A stretch of DNA of 64,000 bases from Hydrangea macrophylla (taxonomy: Eukaryota; Streptophyta; Magnoliopsida; Cornales; Hydrangeaceae), in contig CM066988.1 of assembly GCA_033977485.1 (NCBI GenBank), positions 1,371,501 through 1,435,500 of the forward strand, written 5' to 3'. The position numbers and the translations under genes were made by a program. The first letter of the stretch is position 1. The number at the start of each line of letters is the position of its first letter. This document shows positions 35,464 to 52,931 of this stretch, piece after piece. The notes beneath the pieces were generated by a model that had not been told where the DNA came from, searched no databases, and saw nothing but the letters and a program-made list of their open reading frames with translations.

Positions 35464-37850
35464 TGTCACACCCCAATTTTTGAACAACCAAATATTCAAT
35501 CCAGAGCCTGTATCCGGACTAATATTCAATTTCCAAAAATCACGAGAGTGACACCCTCACACAAGCTAAATGATAATTTATTAAAAACAGTATTTAATAC
35601 TCCTTAAATAAAGACATGTGATCTTGTGTTTTAAAAAAAAACTCTTTATTAATAAACCTGTATTCCCAAACATCTATTTCATTATAAAAGAACTAAAGTT
35701 CCATTATAAATATTATATCACTTTTCAATTTTAAAAAAAATATATCATTTTCATAAATAAAATGTCCACATACAGAGTTCAGCGGAAAAAAAAAATAAGA
35801 ATAAAATCTATACATCCTTTGGTCAGAGTAATTAAAACGTTCCCAGTACTCAATATACAATACATGTTACAATAATCCAAATACGGCCCACAATGCCTAA
35901 AATAAAAAAATAAATAAAAATACAACGAAATACAAACTACACTTCTACACAACTGCAACTCCAAGACATCAAAAGCTCCACAGAAAATGTCCAAATACTA
36001 AACCTGCACAAGTGCATTCAACTACGTTTCATATAGAAACGCCCCCGAATGCATAACACACTCGGGTCAATCGCATGACTGGTATGAGTTAAACAAAACA
36101 ACAAGTCTTAGGGATCCAACTTGAACCCGTAGACAACAAATTACACTACAAAACTCTTGGGTCAAGACAGGTAGTTCCACACACATATCTGGACAATAGA
36201 GTAGTTTCCATTTATGTGGTGGCAAATAGTTTCTTGCCCAAAATTCAAAGTTACTACGAATTTCATACTTACCCATTTACTTATGGTGAGCCAAACCTGT
36301 AAAACGTTAGTGGGCCCACCATCCTGCAAATTGAATGATCATAGACCAAGCAAACAATTCCGCATACCAACCGTCCACATTCTAACTCCAAACGTCGCAT
36401 TTATTATTTCACGCTTATCAGTCTTATGAAATAATCCATTTTCATTATTTATTAGCATTAGATTTATCTTTGTGTTCCCTAGGTTCACCCCTTGGCCACC
36501 CTCCATGGTGCAGCTCACACATATATCCCATGTGTGCCCGGACATACTACCAACACCCACTCCGGTGCTAGTTTGGTTGGGGTATCAACCAAACCAGGTA
36601 TACACACAGAAGGCTAGTCAATATGCCTAGACGTCTAACAAATAAGCCGGGCATAAGGCTTAGGCCAGCTTGATCACGAAACCACTGGCAAAAGGGTACA
36701 CTCAGCAAGTCGAGCTACAAAAAAAAACATATCACACAACGGGGAGCGGTGAACACTAAAGAACTATGTTGCACTTATTACTTATCGTTCGTATTATCCC
36801 CAATAATTGTAAATTTCACATTTATCACATAGTTCCGTCTTATCATCCCATCACATCTCTAACTTTTAAATGCATTCCAATTTTCTTACAATAAATGGTT
36901 TTATCAATTAACCCATAACACTCTTCCCTCAATAATTTCTATTCAAATTACAAGATCTCTAATATACTATTCAACGTATCTAATTTACTCATTTTTATCA
37001 AAATGACCACAAAATAAGGTCAGTTATTTCAGGTATAATAACTTCAACCCGACATTCAAAATTAGCCTACATGAAACCTATAATAAAAATTCAAATTCTC
37101 ATATCGTAAAGTATTATAACAATCGTTCCACAATATTTCCATCGGACTCAACATTAATGAGTATTACTCATTTTTTTTTATAGCTCAACATTATATGAGA
37201 ATTCATGCATTTCTGTAATTTTCATTAAGTCATATGAATGAATAAAAAACACACAACGAATCATATTTCTTCAATTTCGTACATTTTAATATACTAAAAA
37301 CTGCTACTGAAATCTTCAATTTCTGCCCAAACGGTGCAGAATCATGAAAAATACCATTAGACGAAAAGGGTGCAGAATCGCATTTTCTACAGGCCTCCGC
37401 GGACAGAATTCCATAAATCTAAGTCATGGTTTTATAATATATTTTCAAAGTTTCTGCCACTGTTAAAATAAAAATAAAACGAATTTTCTATTATTTATTC
37501 ATTATCACCCCTTTGTGTATTCCTCAAATTAACTATCCACATGATTTATCCAAGTACACCAAGATCACAATCATAAATTCACACGAAGAAAATAAATATT
37601 TATATCATTCAATAATAACGAATGGGGATCCACACACAATTTAACACGAACCACAAAATTAATAAGAACTATTTGGATTCTCTTGCACACACATATATAT
37701 ATATATACATACGTGTATATATATATATATATACCCAAATATAAATTTTAACTCACCTAGTTGATCACAAATCAACCACCACGAATGCTTCGCACTTTCC
37801 CACGTGCCCACGAACCCGATATCATTCTCCTTTCTTCTTCTTCTTCTTCT

Positions 37851-37909
<59 letters not shown>

Positions 37910-38426
37910 TACACACACAACACACGTCTGTTCTCTCTTTGGGTGGCTAGGGTTAATGATATAAGTATATATGTATTACACACATAGTATACTATATACA
38001 TGCACAACTTATACAAATAACTCATATATACATATCAAATCCCGTTTTTTGTCTAATGGGCTCACAAAAGAGACTCATGTGGGCCCAAAATGCAGTACAA
38101 AGTGTTAAAATGAGTAGCCCAATGGGTACCCATGACACCGGTACTAAGTTTTAATGTTAATTACATTATTTAACACATTCGCGCCCCTATAAACACTATA
38201 TAACAAAAATACATATCAACCCTTCACTTTTTTTTTTTTAACAAATATAAATTAATAAAATATAACTCCCAAACTAAACGCGCTCACTCATGATTTAATT
38301 GATACGTTCACCAAACACTTAAATTTTTCAAACACATGTCTTACATAGGTACACTCATATAACATTGCTAATTGAAATTTCAATAAAAATATTATTTAAA
38401 CACTTACAAATTTTTGGGTTGTTACA
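35464..38426 (-). repeat. 5' LTR of the nested non-autonomous element
   Basis: Same ends as its partner. It differs mainly in microsatellites: the CA run after (CT)n is longer here (37886-37920) and the (TA)n tracts differ. Scattered substitutions are seen, e.g. 'ctaggcgga' versus 'ctccgcgga'. Confidence 0.95.
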
Positions 38427-38431
38427 TGCCC

Positions 38432-39260
38432 TAGGAGTATTCATGGACCTAATGAATAGAGTATTCAGACGTTATTTGGATCAATTCATTATAGTATTTA
38501 TCGACGACACTCTGATCTACTCTAAGATAGAAGAAGAGCACAAGAAGCATTTGCAGATTACATTGCAGACACTCCTAGACAACAGTCTATATGTGAAGTT
38601 CAGCAAGTGTGAATTTTGGCTTTAGTAAGTCAAATTCTTAGGACATGTTATATATAAGGACGGAATTTCTGTAGACTCATCCAAGATTGATGTAGTATTA
38701 AGCTGGAATAAACCGACCAATGCGACCAAAGTTAGAAGTTTTCTTGGTCTAGCTGGATATTACAGAGATTTGTAAAAGGATTCTCCCAAATCGCAAGACC
38801 ATTGAAAACCTGACGAGGAAGGAGACAAAGTATGAATGAACGGATAAGCATAAGGGCACATTTCAAGAATTGAAGGAGAGATTAACTTCAGCACCAGTAT
38901 TTACGATAACTAGAAACGGAGAAAGATTTATCATCTACATTTATGCATTGCACCAAGGACATGGTTATGTGCTTATACAAGATGGGAATGTTATTGCGTA
39001 TGGGTTAAGACAGCTAAAGTCGCATGAGAAGAATTATTCTATGCATGACTTGGAGTTAGCTGTGATCATGTTTGCTCTGAAAATCTGGAAATACTATATT
39101 TATGGAGAGAAGTTCGACTTATTTTCGGATCATAAGAGTTTGAGGTACATGTTCTCTCAAAAGAAGTTGAACATGCAACAACGGAGATGGATGGTGTTAC
39201 TCAAGGACTATAACTTCTCTTTGCAATACCACCCCAGTAAAAGCAAACATTGTAGCTGAC
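38432..39260 (+). pseudogene. Tekay reverse transcriptase C-terminus and RNase H (degenerate)
   Basis: It resumes directly after the second TSD with [18 protein letters not shown], then [12 protein letters not shown], containing the FIDD catalytic pair, and FSKCEFWL followed by a stop at 38624. After a frame change near 38770, RNase H reads GERFIIYIYALHQGHGYVL (a Tyr replaces the usual catalytic Asp of YSDAS), LELAVIMFALKIWKYYIYG and FSDHKSLRYMFSQKKLNMQQ. It ends YNFSLQYHPSKSK before a 1-base frame change into ADALSRR. Confidence 0.88.
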
Positions 39261-39890
39261 GCTTTGAGCCGCCGACCTCGCCTTTTAATTGCGCCTATTT
39301 TGATTCGAGATTGGCAGGCATTGGAGACTTTAGTCGGATTTGACCTTCAACCAGTGGAATCAAGAGAAGGACAACATCTTGGATGTCTCGTTTTAGAATC
39401 GACTCTCATCAGCCGTATCTTAGAAGCTCAACATCTAGATGAAGATTTGAATAGATCGATCACTAAGATGTCAGCAAAAGAACCAAAAGTATGGCTTTTC
39501 AGTTCAAACAGAGCATTAAGATAAAAGGGTAGACTCTGTGTGCCTAACAAAGGTAGTCTCGGGAAAGATGTATTGGACAAACTGCACAAGTCGAGGATGC
39601 CCATTCACGTCGGAGGTAATAAGATGTACAAAGACTTAAAGAAGAACTTCTGGTGGGAAAGAATGAAGCGAGAAATAGCCGAGTATGTATCCCAATGACT
39701 TGTTTGCAAGCAAGTAAGGCAGAACATCATAAACCACTTGGACTTCTATAGTCACTACCAATTCCCCAGTAGAAATGGAAACACATAACCATGAATTTTG
39801 TGATAGGTTTGCCAAGGTCTCAGCAAAACCACGATACAATTTGAATAATAGTAGACCAACTCACCAAGACGTATCCAGCATCCTATTGAC
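39261..39890 (+). pseudogene. Tekay integrase N-terminal part, truncated
   Basis: After ALSRRPR the frame reads ILIRDWQALETLVGFDLQPV, LHKSRMPIHVGGNKMYKDLK, NFWWERMKREIAEYVSQ, a stop, then LVCKQV (the HHCC zinc-binding region). Traces of FVIGLPRSQQNHDTI follow at 39790-39840. Recognisable sequence ends near 39890 within the integrase core; chromodomain and 3' LTR are absent. Confidence 0.8.
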
Positions 39891-40133
39891 TTCTTAAAAC
39901 AAAAGAGACGTACTAATATATACTAAAGTGGGGTTGGTATCTGCGCATGAAGGAATCTTAAGTTAAGAGGAAACTAAAGAAAAAAAGTCATTTGACAATC
40001 TGTGACCACATCTGGTTAGCATTTTCAGAGTTTTTAGTTTCTGATTTCCTTTTCAAGCTTTAAAGTTGTTTTCTAATTAAAAAACAAAAAACCCTCCAAT
40101 TTGAAGTTTTCTAAGAATCACTTTTTCCCCAGT

Positions 40134-40430
40134 GGGCCCTAGAAAAACACCCCGAATGGCCTCTGGGCCCTAGAAAGATTCCTCAAATGGACTCTGCGCC
40201 TTAAGAAAACGTCTCAATTGGACTTTGGGCTCTAAGAAGACACCTCAACTGGACTATGGGCCTTTTCTTAACATCTCAATTGGATTCTGGGCCCTACGAA
40301 ATCATCACATCTTGCCTCTGGCCCTAAGAAAATAACTCAAGTTGGACTCTGGGCCCTACAAAAGCAACTCTCCTGGATTCTAGGCCCTCAGAAAACATCT
40401 CAATTAGACTCTGGACCCTAGGAAATCATC
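40134..40430. repeat. 31-bp tandem repeat, about 9 units
   Basis: The consensus unit is GGGCCCTAAGAAAACATCTC plus AATTGGACTCT. The first four units are 31 bases each (starting at 40134, 40165, 40196 and 40227); later ones carry small indels. 'GGGCCCTA' is itself palindromic at its core. Confidence 0.85.
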
Positions 40431-40833
40431 AAACATAATGGGATAAGTGTTCTCCGGTCAAACCTCATGAGTTGTAGATGACATTAACTGTTTTTTTTTT
40501 TTTTTTTTTTTTATGGAAACTCAATGTATCTCGAGTTATAAAGATAAAAGATAAAGAATTAGGATTGAATGTAGAGTTTATAATCTACTTGATTTGTTTT
40601 GGGGAAAAAAAATCTCATTTTATTCCCCCTATATTGATTTGGGTTAAGAGCTGTTTGACTTTTAACTTAAGGACTTCTTGGGTTAAGGTAGTGGAGGAAC
40701 TACACTAATTTTTTTTTCGATATTATAAGGTAGTTCATAAATTTTGTGAAGTTTACAGATATTATACATATTGGCCCTTACAAATGAAATTAATTTACAT
40801 ATTAGCCCTTCTAAATTTTTAACTATTACTTAC

Positions 40834-40999
40834 GAGTAATACTTGGGACACACCCAAAGACAACTTTTGAGACACAACTCAAGAGGTGTATCTCTCTCGT
40901 GTGTCACTGTGGAGTCCAGTGACACCACATGAGAGATATAGACACATTTTTTGAGTTATGTTCCAAAAGTTGACTTTGGGTGTGTCACAATATTTACTC
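40834..40999. mobile_element. Fold-back MITE, 166 bp
   Basis: The left half (GAGTAATACTTGGGACACAC, CCAAAGACAACTTTTGAGAC) is the near-perfect inverse of the right half (GTTGACTTTGGGTGTGTCAC, AATATTTACTC), so almost the whole unit folds into one hairpin with a short loop near 40915. The flanks share TTAC (CTTAC before, ATTAC after). The surrounding sequence resembles 22715-22800, which lacks the hairpin, consistent with insertion into an older repeat. Superfamily not determined. Confidence 0.75.
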
Positions 41000-41812
41000 A
41001 TTACAAAATGATCCATGTAAATACATGTATTGCAACACGAAGTGTAACTCAACCCACCCTAAACCATTGATCGAGTCATGGATTTCAAAATGAAAGATCA
41101 AAACACAATACTCTGTAATGAGGATTACAAGCACTAAACTTTTCAATTCTCAAAATGGCTAGAGACCTCATTGAACAAAACTGTAATTTTTTTCTGATAG
41201 AGAAAATCGTACTTCAAAATATGGATAACTAGAATAAATCTTTTTGCCTCGAAGGCGCTGTGCACGACCCCGAGTGAGTCCCGTTTCTCGATGACCCAAA
41301 TCAGTAAACTCGGTCCCCCCTTGAACAATTTATTTTACAACATTTTGTTTAAATTCTCTATAAAAATCGTTTGTATGGAGGGGAGAAAAGAAGCGAAAAA
41401 CATCATTTCCGAAGGGGAAAGAAAAAAATAAATAAATAAATAAAACAAACAAACATATACTAAACACTCAACTTACAGAAGGAAATCAAGTTAAAAATAA
41501 CCCAAGATGCAAAGAATATAATAGAGGAGCAAAGTGAAAAATCATACAAACGGCAATTATGCCAATTACCAGTAAGGATGTTGCCTCTACCGTCGTCAAC
41601 CTAAGAAGCATACAAAAAATTAAAGGTTGGAAACCATCAGTAGCCCCTTAAGAATAAACTTTTACCTTTGACATGCTAACGCCAACAATGGCTTCCTCAC
41701 TTTACCAAAGTTAGTGACAATGGAACTTCAGACTTCTAATTACTTTAAGACCACTCCATACCATTAAAGCTCTGGATTGACTTGCATTGTTGTTACTATG
41801 AGCCATCAAAAA

Positions 41813-48701
<6,889 letters not shown>

Positions 48702-48734
48702 TTCCGTCCAACTATAATATATTTGACGATTGGA

Positions 48735-48739
48735 AAAAT

Positions 48740-48777
<38 letters not shown>
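48735..48777. repeat. (CT)n/(GA)n tract in the MCM6 5' region
   Basis: A run of CT dinucleotides 40 to 75 bases upstream of the MCM6 ATG, probably within the 5' UTR or core promoter. GA/CT tracts are common plant core-promoter elements. No clear TATA box is seen. Confidence 0.7.
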
Positions 48778-48880
48778 ACCAATCCACCACACAGCTCGCT
48801 CTCGCTCTCGCTCTCACAACAAATTGGTGACTAGGGGTAGAGCAGGGCAATGTTGGGTCTAGAGTCAGAGGTTCCTGCTT

Positions 48881-48893
48881 TTTGGCGGGAAAA
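48881..48893 (-). promoter_or_regulatory. E2F/DP binding site, proximal
   Basis: TTTGGCGGGAAAA matches the E2F consensus TTTSGCGGGAA/TTSSCGCC and lies about 180 bases upstream of the MCM6 ATG. Plant MCM genes are known G1/S targets of E2F, so the site is likely functional; binding is inferred. Confidence 0.8.
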
Positions 48894-48914
48894 TAGGCAG
48901 CCCCACTCTACCAC

Positions 48915-48927
48915 TTCCCGCCAAAAA
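48915..48927 (-). promoter_or_regulatory. E2F/DP binding site, distal, opposite orientation
   Basis: TTCCCGCCAAAAA is the complement-oriented partner of the proximal site, centred 34 bases further upstream. The pair is typical of cell-cycle promoters. Confidence 0.8.
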
Positions 48928-48929
48928 TA

Positions 48930-49707
48930 AACCAAACAGTATTTTTTTTGTTTTAGCTACTAAAATTAACTACTAAACGTCGGGCAACAAATTCATATCT
49001 TTTGGACCCGTTGGTCTAGAGTCAGTCTACAAGTGTACCTACTGTTTAATTCTGGGCCCAAACACACTGCCCTCAGCCCTGCTGCACCTTCTTTATTTGC
49101 TGTCTGTTTGCGTCAAGGCCCAAAACCCCCCAACCCAATTCAAATCCATATTGGGACTCTTCTTCCCCCCCCCCCCCCCCCCCTCCCCTCCCCTTAGCCC
49201 CTTCTTTTTTTCAGTTATCCTTAGTTTCTTCAATTTTTATATTGGCAAGGACCAAAATTCAACCCTCGATTATGTTTTTGCTGGTGTCATGTGTGAACCT
49301 ATTCTACTAAATGTTTCTCTGGAAATAGCTTTATACTCGGTTTATTATAGGTTCATGAATACAACACCACAAGGAGTGAAAATAACAAAACAGTAAAAGT
49401 TCTATTCAATGTTGTCAAGCTGTTACAACCATCAAATCACACATTGGCTCCACAGTCCTATAAACCCCCTTCCTTTAATTTGCCTGAATTCAGTGTTAAT
49501 TCTAAGGCTGCAACTCGGGCAGGCTGCGCTAGATCTTACATATGTTCACATTTGGCCCGGTTTTAATAGAATATGTTCAAGTTGGAGCACAACTTGAGCC
49601 CTACCAACCCAGTCTAAGCCCGCCCAGAGTTTTTGTACCAAACCCCGAGCCTGACTCGCAACAAAGAAACACCCCTATATAGGTGTTTGCACCTAAAAAC
49701 TGCCAAA
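48930..49707. other. Intergenic DNA upstream of MCM6
   Basis: No gene is seen. It contains a poly-C run (49166-49182) and pyrimidine-rich sequence. The stretch 49500-49660 has 'gggcaggctgcgctag' and 'agcccgcccagag', probably part of an older dispersed repeat. A distal MCM6 promoter could extend here. Confidence 0.5.
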
Positions 49708-50963
49708 TGTTTTTAAGCCCGATTGGTATGGTGAAATGGGCCTGAGGATAATCGGGTTGAGGCGTGTCCAAGACTGGCTGGCCCAAAGTGGTAAAGGATC
49801 ATCGGACTTAGGGAAGCGTCACCATGGGGTTTGAGAAGGCAACCCAGTTATTCCAGTAAGATAGAGCCCGATAGGCAGTATAGAGCACGTATTTACCAAT
49901 CGGACATCATTTGTAGAAATAAGTAAGTAATGGCGTACATTAAAGCCCGAGTGGGACGCCAGGCATGGAGGACCGCAATCGGCCATCCGTGAGATATAAC
50001 ACGGTGTCAGAACGGAAGCCCGATGGGTAGCTAGGAGAACAAACTTGGCAATTGGACATCATATCTGAGATAAGCAGTAAAGGTCGGTTGCATGAGCCCG
50101 ATCGGCCACAAGCGCTGGTTATACTGTCATCGGGCATGAAAGCCAGAGAGCATGACAAGAGGACGTGCATAAGCCCGAGGAAGCTAAGAATAACAGGTTT
50201 GTGGCCGTTGAGTATATCTAGAAGGCAGTTCTGCTCTTAGCTGTCATTGAGAACGTTATCATGGTTTTAAGGAGTTAGAGTCTGTTTGGGAAAGGAATCT
50301 GATCATGTCCAAGTGGGTTTAGAAGGTTAATCTCTAAAATATTGGGATTTAGGTAATCAAGACTCCGGATAAGGCAAGAGTTTGAAAGGAGGAAGGATTC
50401 TACAATCAATCAGCTGCTTAGGGCGCAAGCTAAGGAGTCCTTGCCTTATCAAAACTGCCAGAGGCCGCTATAAATAGAGAAGCAAGCCAACCGTGCAGAG
50501 GACTCCGCGTCATTCTCGAAAACAGCATTCATACAGCACTCAATACAACATTCAAAGCATTCAAACCTTTGTGTTTTTGTCATTCTGCATCCATAGCATT
50601 AGTAGGTCTACCCTATGTTATTTTTCTTTACTGTTTTTGTTCTTACGAACAATCAGAGTCTGTTCTGATTATGTTCTTTGGTAATATGTTATATTTTCCA
50701 AACACTTAATAAATTCTGTATTTTATAAATCGTTTGTGATTGTTTACCTGGTAAACTCTACACTATTTGGTTTGTGCGATTCAGTACTGCCAAGGGATTT
50801 TTGGTGAGGGTACTTTCCTACTCATCGCACACATCACTCTATTTAGAAGTCAGATCTTAAAAGCCTTGAGTATCACTTACTCAAGCGTATAGGAAATTAG
50901 TTTGCACACACACACCGAGCTCGTGTGGCTCTAGCACGCCCGAACAAATAAATATAGCAAACA
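49708..50963 (+). repeat. 5' LTR of the Tat element
   Basis: The right end is fixed by AACA directly before the PBS. The left end is set at TGTTTTTAAGCCCG because the repeated phrase 'gcccgatcgg' characteristic of this LTR begins there, but no second LTR is available for comparison (a start near 49421 is possible). It contains a TATA box and is rich in 'agcccgat' motifs. Confidence 0.55.
50468..50477 (+). promoter_or_regulatory. LTR TATA box
   Basis: CTATAAATAG, a consensus plant TATA box, is about 495 bases before the LTR end. Transcription would start near 50500. Confidence 0.7.
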
Positions 50964-50985
50964 TTTTGGCATGCCCGGTGGGACC
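50964..50985 (+). other. Primer-binding site of the Tat element
   Basis: TTTTGGCATGCCCGGTGGGA follows the LTR end directly. This 'ttggcacgcccggtggga' type of sequence is usual after Tat-lineage LTRs. The tRNA partner was not determined. Confidence 0.65.
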
Positions 50986-51128
50986 CATAGTGCTAGAATA
51001 TGCTTCCTAAGAAGAACGGGAAGAACGGATAGGAAGATCATGTCGCTGACCCATCTGTTGAAGAAAGTACAGGGCGCTCCCCTGTGGACAGCGGCGTGAC
51101 TCTAGAAGCAATTTAAGAAGTCCTGAGG

Positions 51129-52931
51129 ATGAACGTTGAACCTATGAGGCGAGACTATAATGCCTTGATAGGCTCGATGGGTAATCTTAAAGACTTAATC
51201 GGCCAAACGGCCGAAATGCATCGGGGGCAGATTGACCTAGTCTCGTCTGCTAAGACAACACACTCGAAGTTGGACGGCCTAACTGATAGGATAGGACGGC
51301 TCGTAACTACTCTTAAGGTTAAGGGCGATAATCAGCAAGCCTCAGGATTGGCCTCAGGATCAGGATTGGGATCGGGCTCAGGTGCGTCCGAAACAAAAAA
51401 GGAGCTACGATACATGATCCCAAGTCTAAGGGATTCCAATGGTTTCGGCAAACAGCCCAGGTCACAATTCGAGGATGTCGGTGGGTCAGTTGTCACCGAT
51501 CCCACTAGATCGGTGCCACCAGTAACCTTTCAACTAGATGGCCGTAACGAAGAAACCGGCCAACAAACACCCCCAGGCCGCGTTGCTAGGGGGCAAAGGA
51601 ACAAGGATGGTTTTTGGCCTCATCGGAACAATAACCACCAACAGCAACTACCACCCCCCGTGGTGATAGCCAAGCCACCACCCCGACAACCTATCAACAG
51701 GGAGGAGTTGGTGATGGCCATACACGATAAGTGTGGCCCGTTCATGAGAAGAGTGGAGAGGCCGACATACAGACGGCCCTACGCGCCTGAAATTGACCAA
51801 GTCAACTTTCCCCAAGGGTACAAAGTTCCAAATTTTACTCTATTTTTTGGGAAAAGTGAACAATCCTCCGTGGAGCATATTGGTCGTTTTGTGGTACGAT
51901 GCAGCCATGTAGGTGGAAGTGAACCATTAAAACTTAGGATGTTCCCAAACTCACTCACGGGCATTGCATTTGTATGGTATGTCAATCTTCTAGCCAATTT
52001 TGTACAAGATTGGCAGGGGATGGAAGAGCTATTCCATGGCCAGTTCTATAGGACTGAGCCCGAAACATCACTGGTAGATTTGTTAAGGATGTTACAATTA
52101 GTAGGAGAGACTGTTGAGACATATATAGCCCGCTTCCGGAAGGTGAAGTACAGGTGCAAGACGGTATTGCCCGAAGAAGAATATGCAAAGATGGCTATGG
52201 GTGGAATGTCCTTCTAACTGCGTAAGAGGTTCGAAGGGACCGATTTCTGCGATTTATTCGAGTTGGCCACGAGGGCCGCCCGTTATGAGCGTATCCTATT
52301 GGATGAGAAGGAGAAGAAGAACTCATCCAAGGGAACATATTATAAAGACCCTAATTACGAGGTCCACTTAGCAGATTGCGACCTCAAGGCAGAGATTGAT
52401 ATGGTCGAGCTAATCTCTAAACGGCCAATTGCGTGTAATGCCTTAAACAAACCCGCCAACAATAACGCCGCTGCTAAAAAGATGGCGTTCGAGGTAGGAA
52501 AAAATTATATGTTTGAAATAACTATGGCTTATCAGATTTTCGATGCCCTTTTGGCCGAAAAGGTGATCAGGCTAGGTGCCGGTCATCGAATCCCTAAGGC
52601 CAATGAAATCAGAAACAAAGAATACTGTAAATGGCATAATTCCTGGAAACACTAAACTAATAATAGTGTTGTTTTTTATAACATGATACAGGAGAACGTT
52701 GAAAAGGGAGTATTCAAATTCTCGGACATAGCCATGGGAGTTGATGCCAATCCATTCCCACAGATCATCGGAACCAATATGGTCGTGCCCGATTTGACCA
52801 AGCTTACTAGACCAAGGCCGAAGGTGGACTTGTCCAAGACGAAAGAGCAGTTGCCAAAAGGGCAACGAGAAGGAAAGCAGATTGCCCTTTCGGCCACTGA
52901 TGGGCCGAGGGTAACAATCTGCGAGCTCTAG
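51129..52931 (+). pseudogene. Tat gag polyprotein (three in-frame stops)
   Basis: It starts MNVEPMRRDYNALIGSMGNL. One frame continues through stops at 52215-52217 (TAA), 52653-52655 (TAA) and 52929-52931 (TAG). The N-terminus holds a Gly/Ser-rich linker (residues about 75-90). The retrotransposon gag domain lies at about residues 235-345 (KVPNFTLFFGKSEQSSVEHI, LRMFPNSLTGIAFVWY, FHGQFYRTEPETSLVDL). Downstream, EYCKWHNSWKH-(stop)-TNNSVVFYNMIQ corresponds to the degenerate zinc-binding segment of Tat Gags. No frameshift up to here; point nonsense mutations inactivate it. Confidence 0.88.

Larger units (their letters stand above)
31411..38426 (-). mobile_element. Non-autonomous LTR retrotransposon (LARD-like, Tekay-related), 7.0 kb
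   Basis: Two near-identical LTRs (31411-34360, 2950 bp; 35464-38426, 2963 bp) flank only 1103 bp of interior. On the minus strand the LTR runs TGTAACAACCC ... GGGTGTGACA. A PBS (TGGTATCAGAGC, complement at 35449-35460) follows the right-hand LTR, so that is the 5' LTR. A PPT (AAGGAGGGTAGAA, complement at 34361-34373) precedes the other. TSDs are TGCCC at 31406-31410 and 38427-38431. No gag or pol is present, so it must be mobilised in trans. About 25 substitutions seen by eye suggest roughly 99% LTR identity and a recent insertion. Confidence 0.95.
25773..39890 (+). mobile_element. Tekay/Del Ty3/gypsy element, 5'-complete, 3'-truncated, with nested insert
   Basis: Order: 5' LTR (25773-27890), iMet-type PBS (27894-27905), an Asp-rich ORF before gag (28026-28904), gag (29296-30460), protease to RT (30500-31410), a nested 7.0 kb LTR element (31411-38426), RT to RNase H (38432-39260) and integrase (39264-39890). 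Sequence recognisable as integrase stops near 39890, and no 3' LTR follows. Without the insert the host element is about 7.1 kb. Confidence 0.85.
39890..41812. other. Intergenic DNA downstream of MCM6
   Basis: No gene is seen. It contains a 31-bp minisatellite (40134-40430), a poly-T run (40491-40512), a fold-back MITE (40834-40999) and (AAAT)n near 41425-41445. The 3' UTR of MCM6 must occupy part of the right end; I see no unambiguous polyadenylation signal. Confidence 0.6.
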
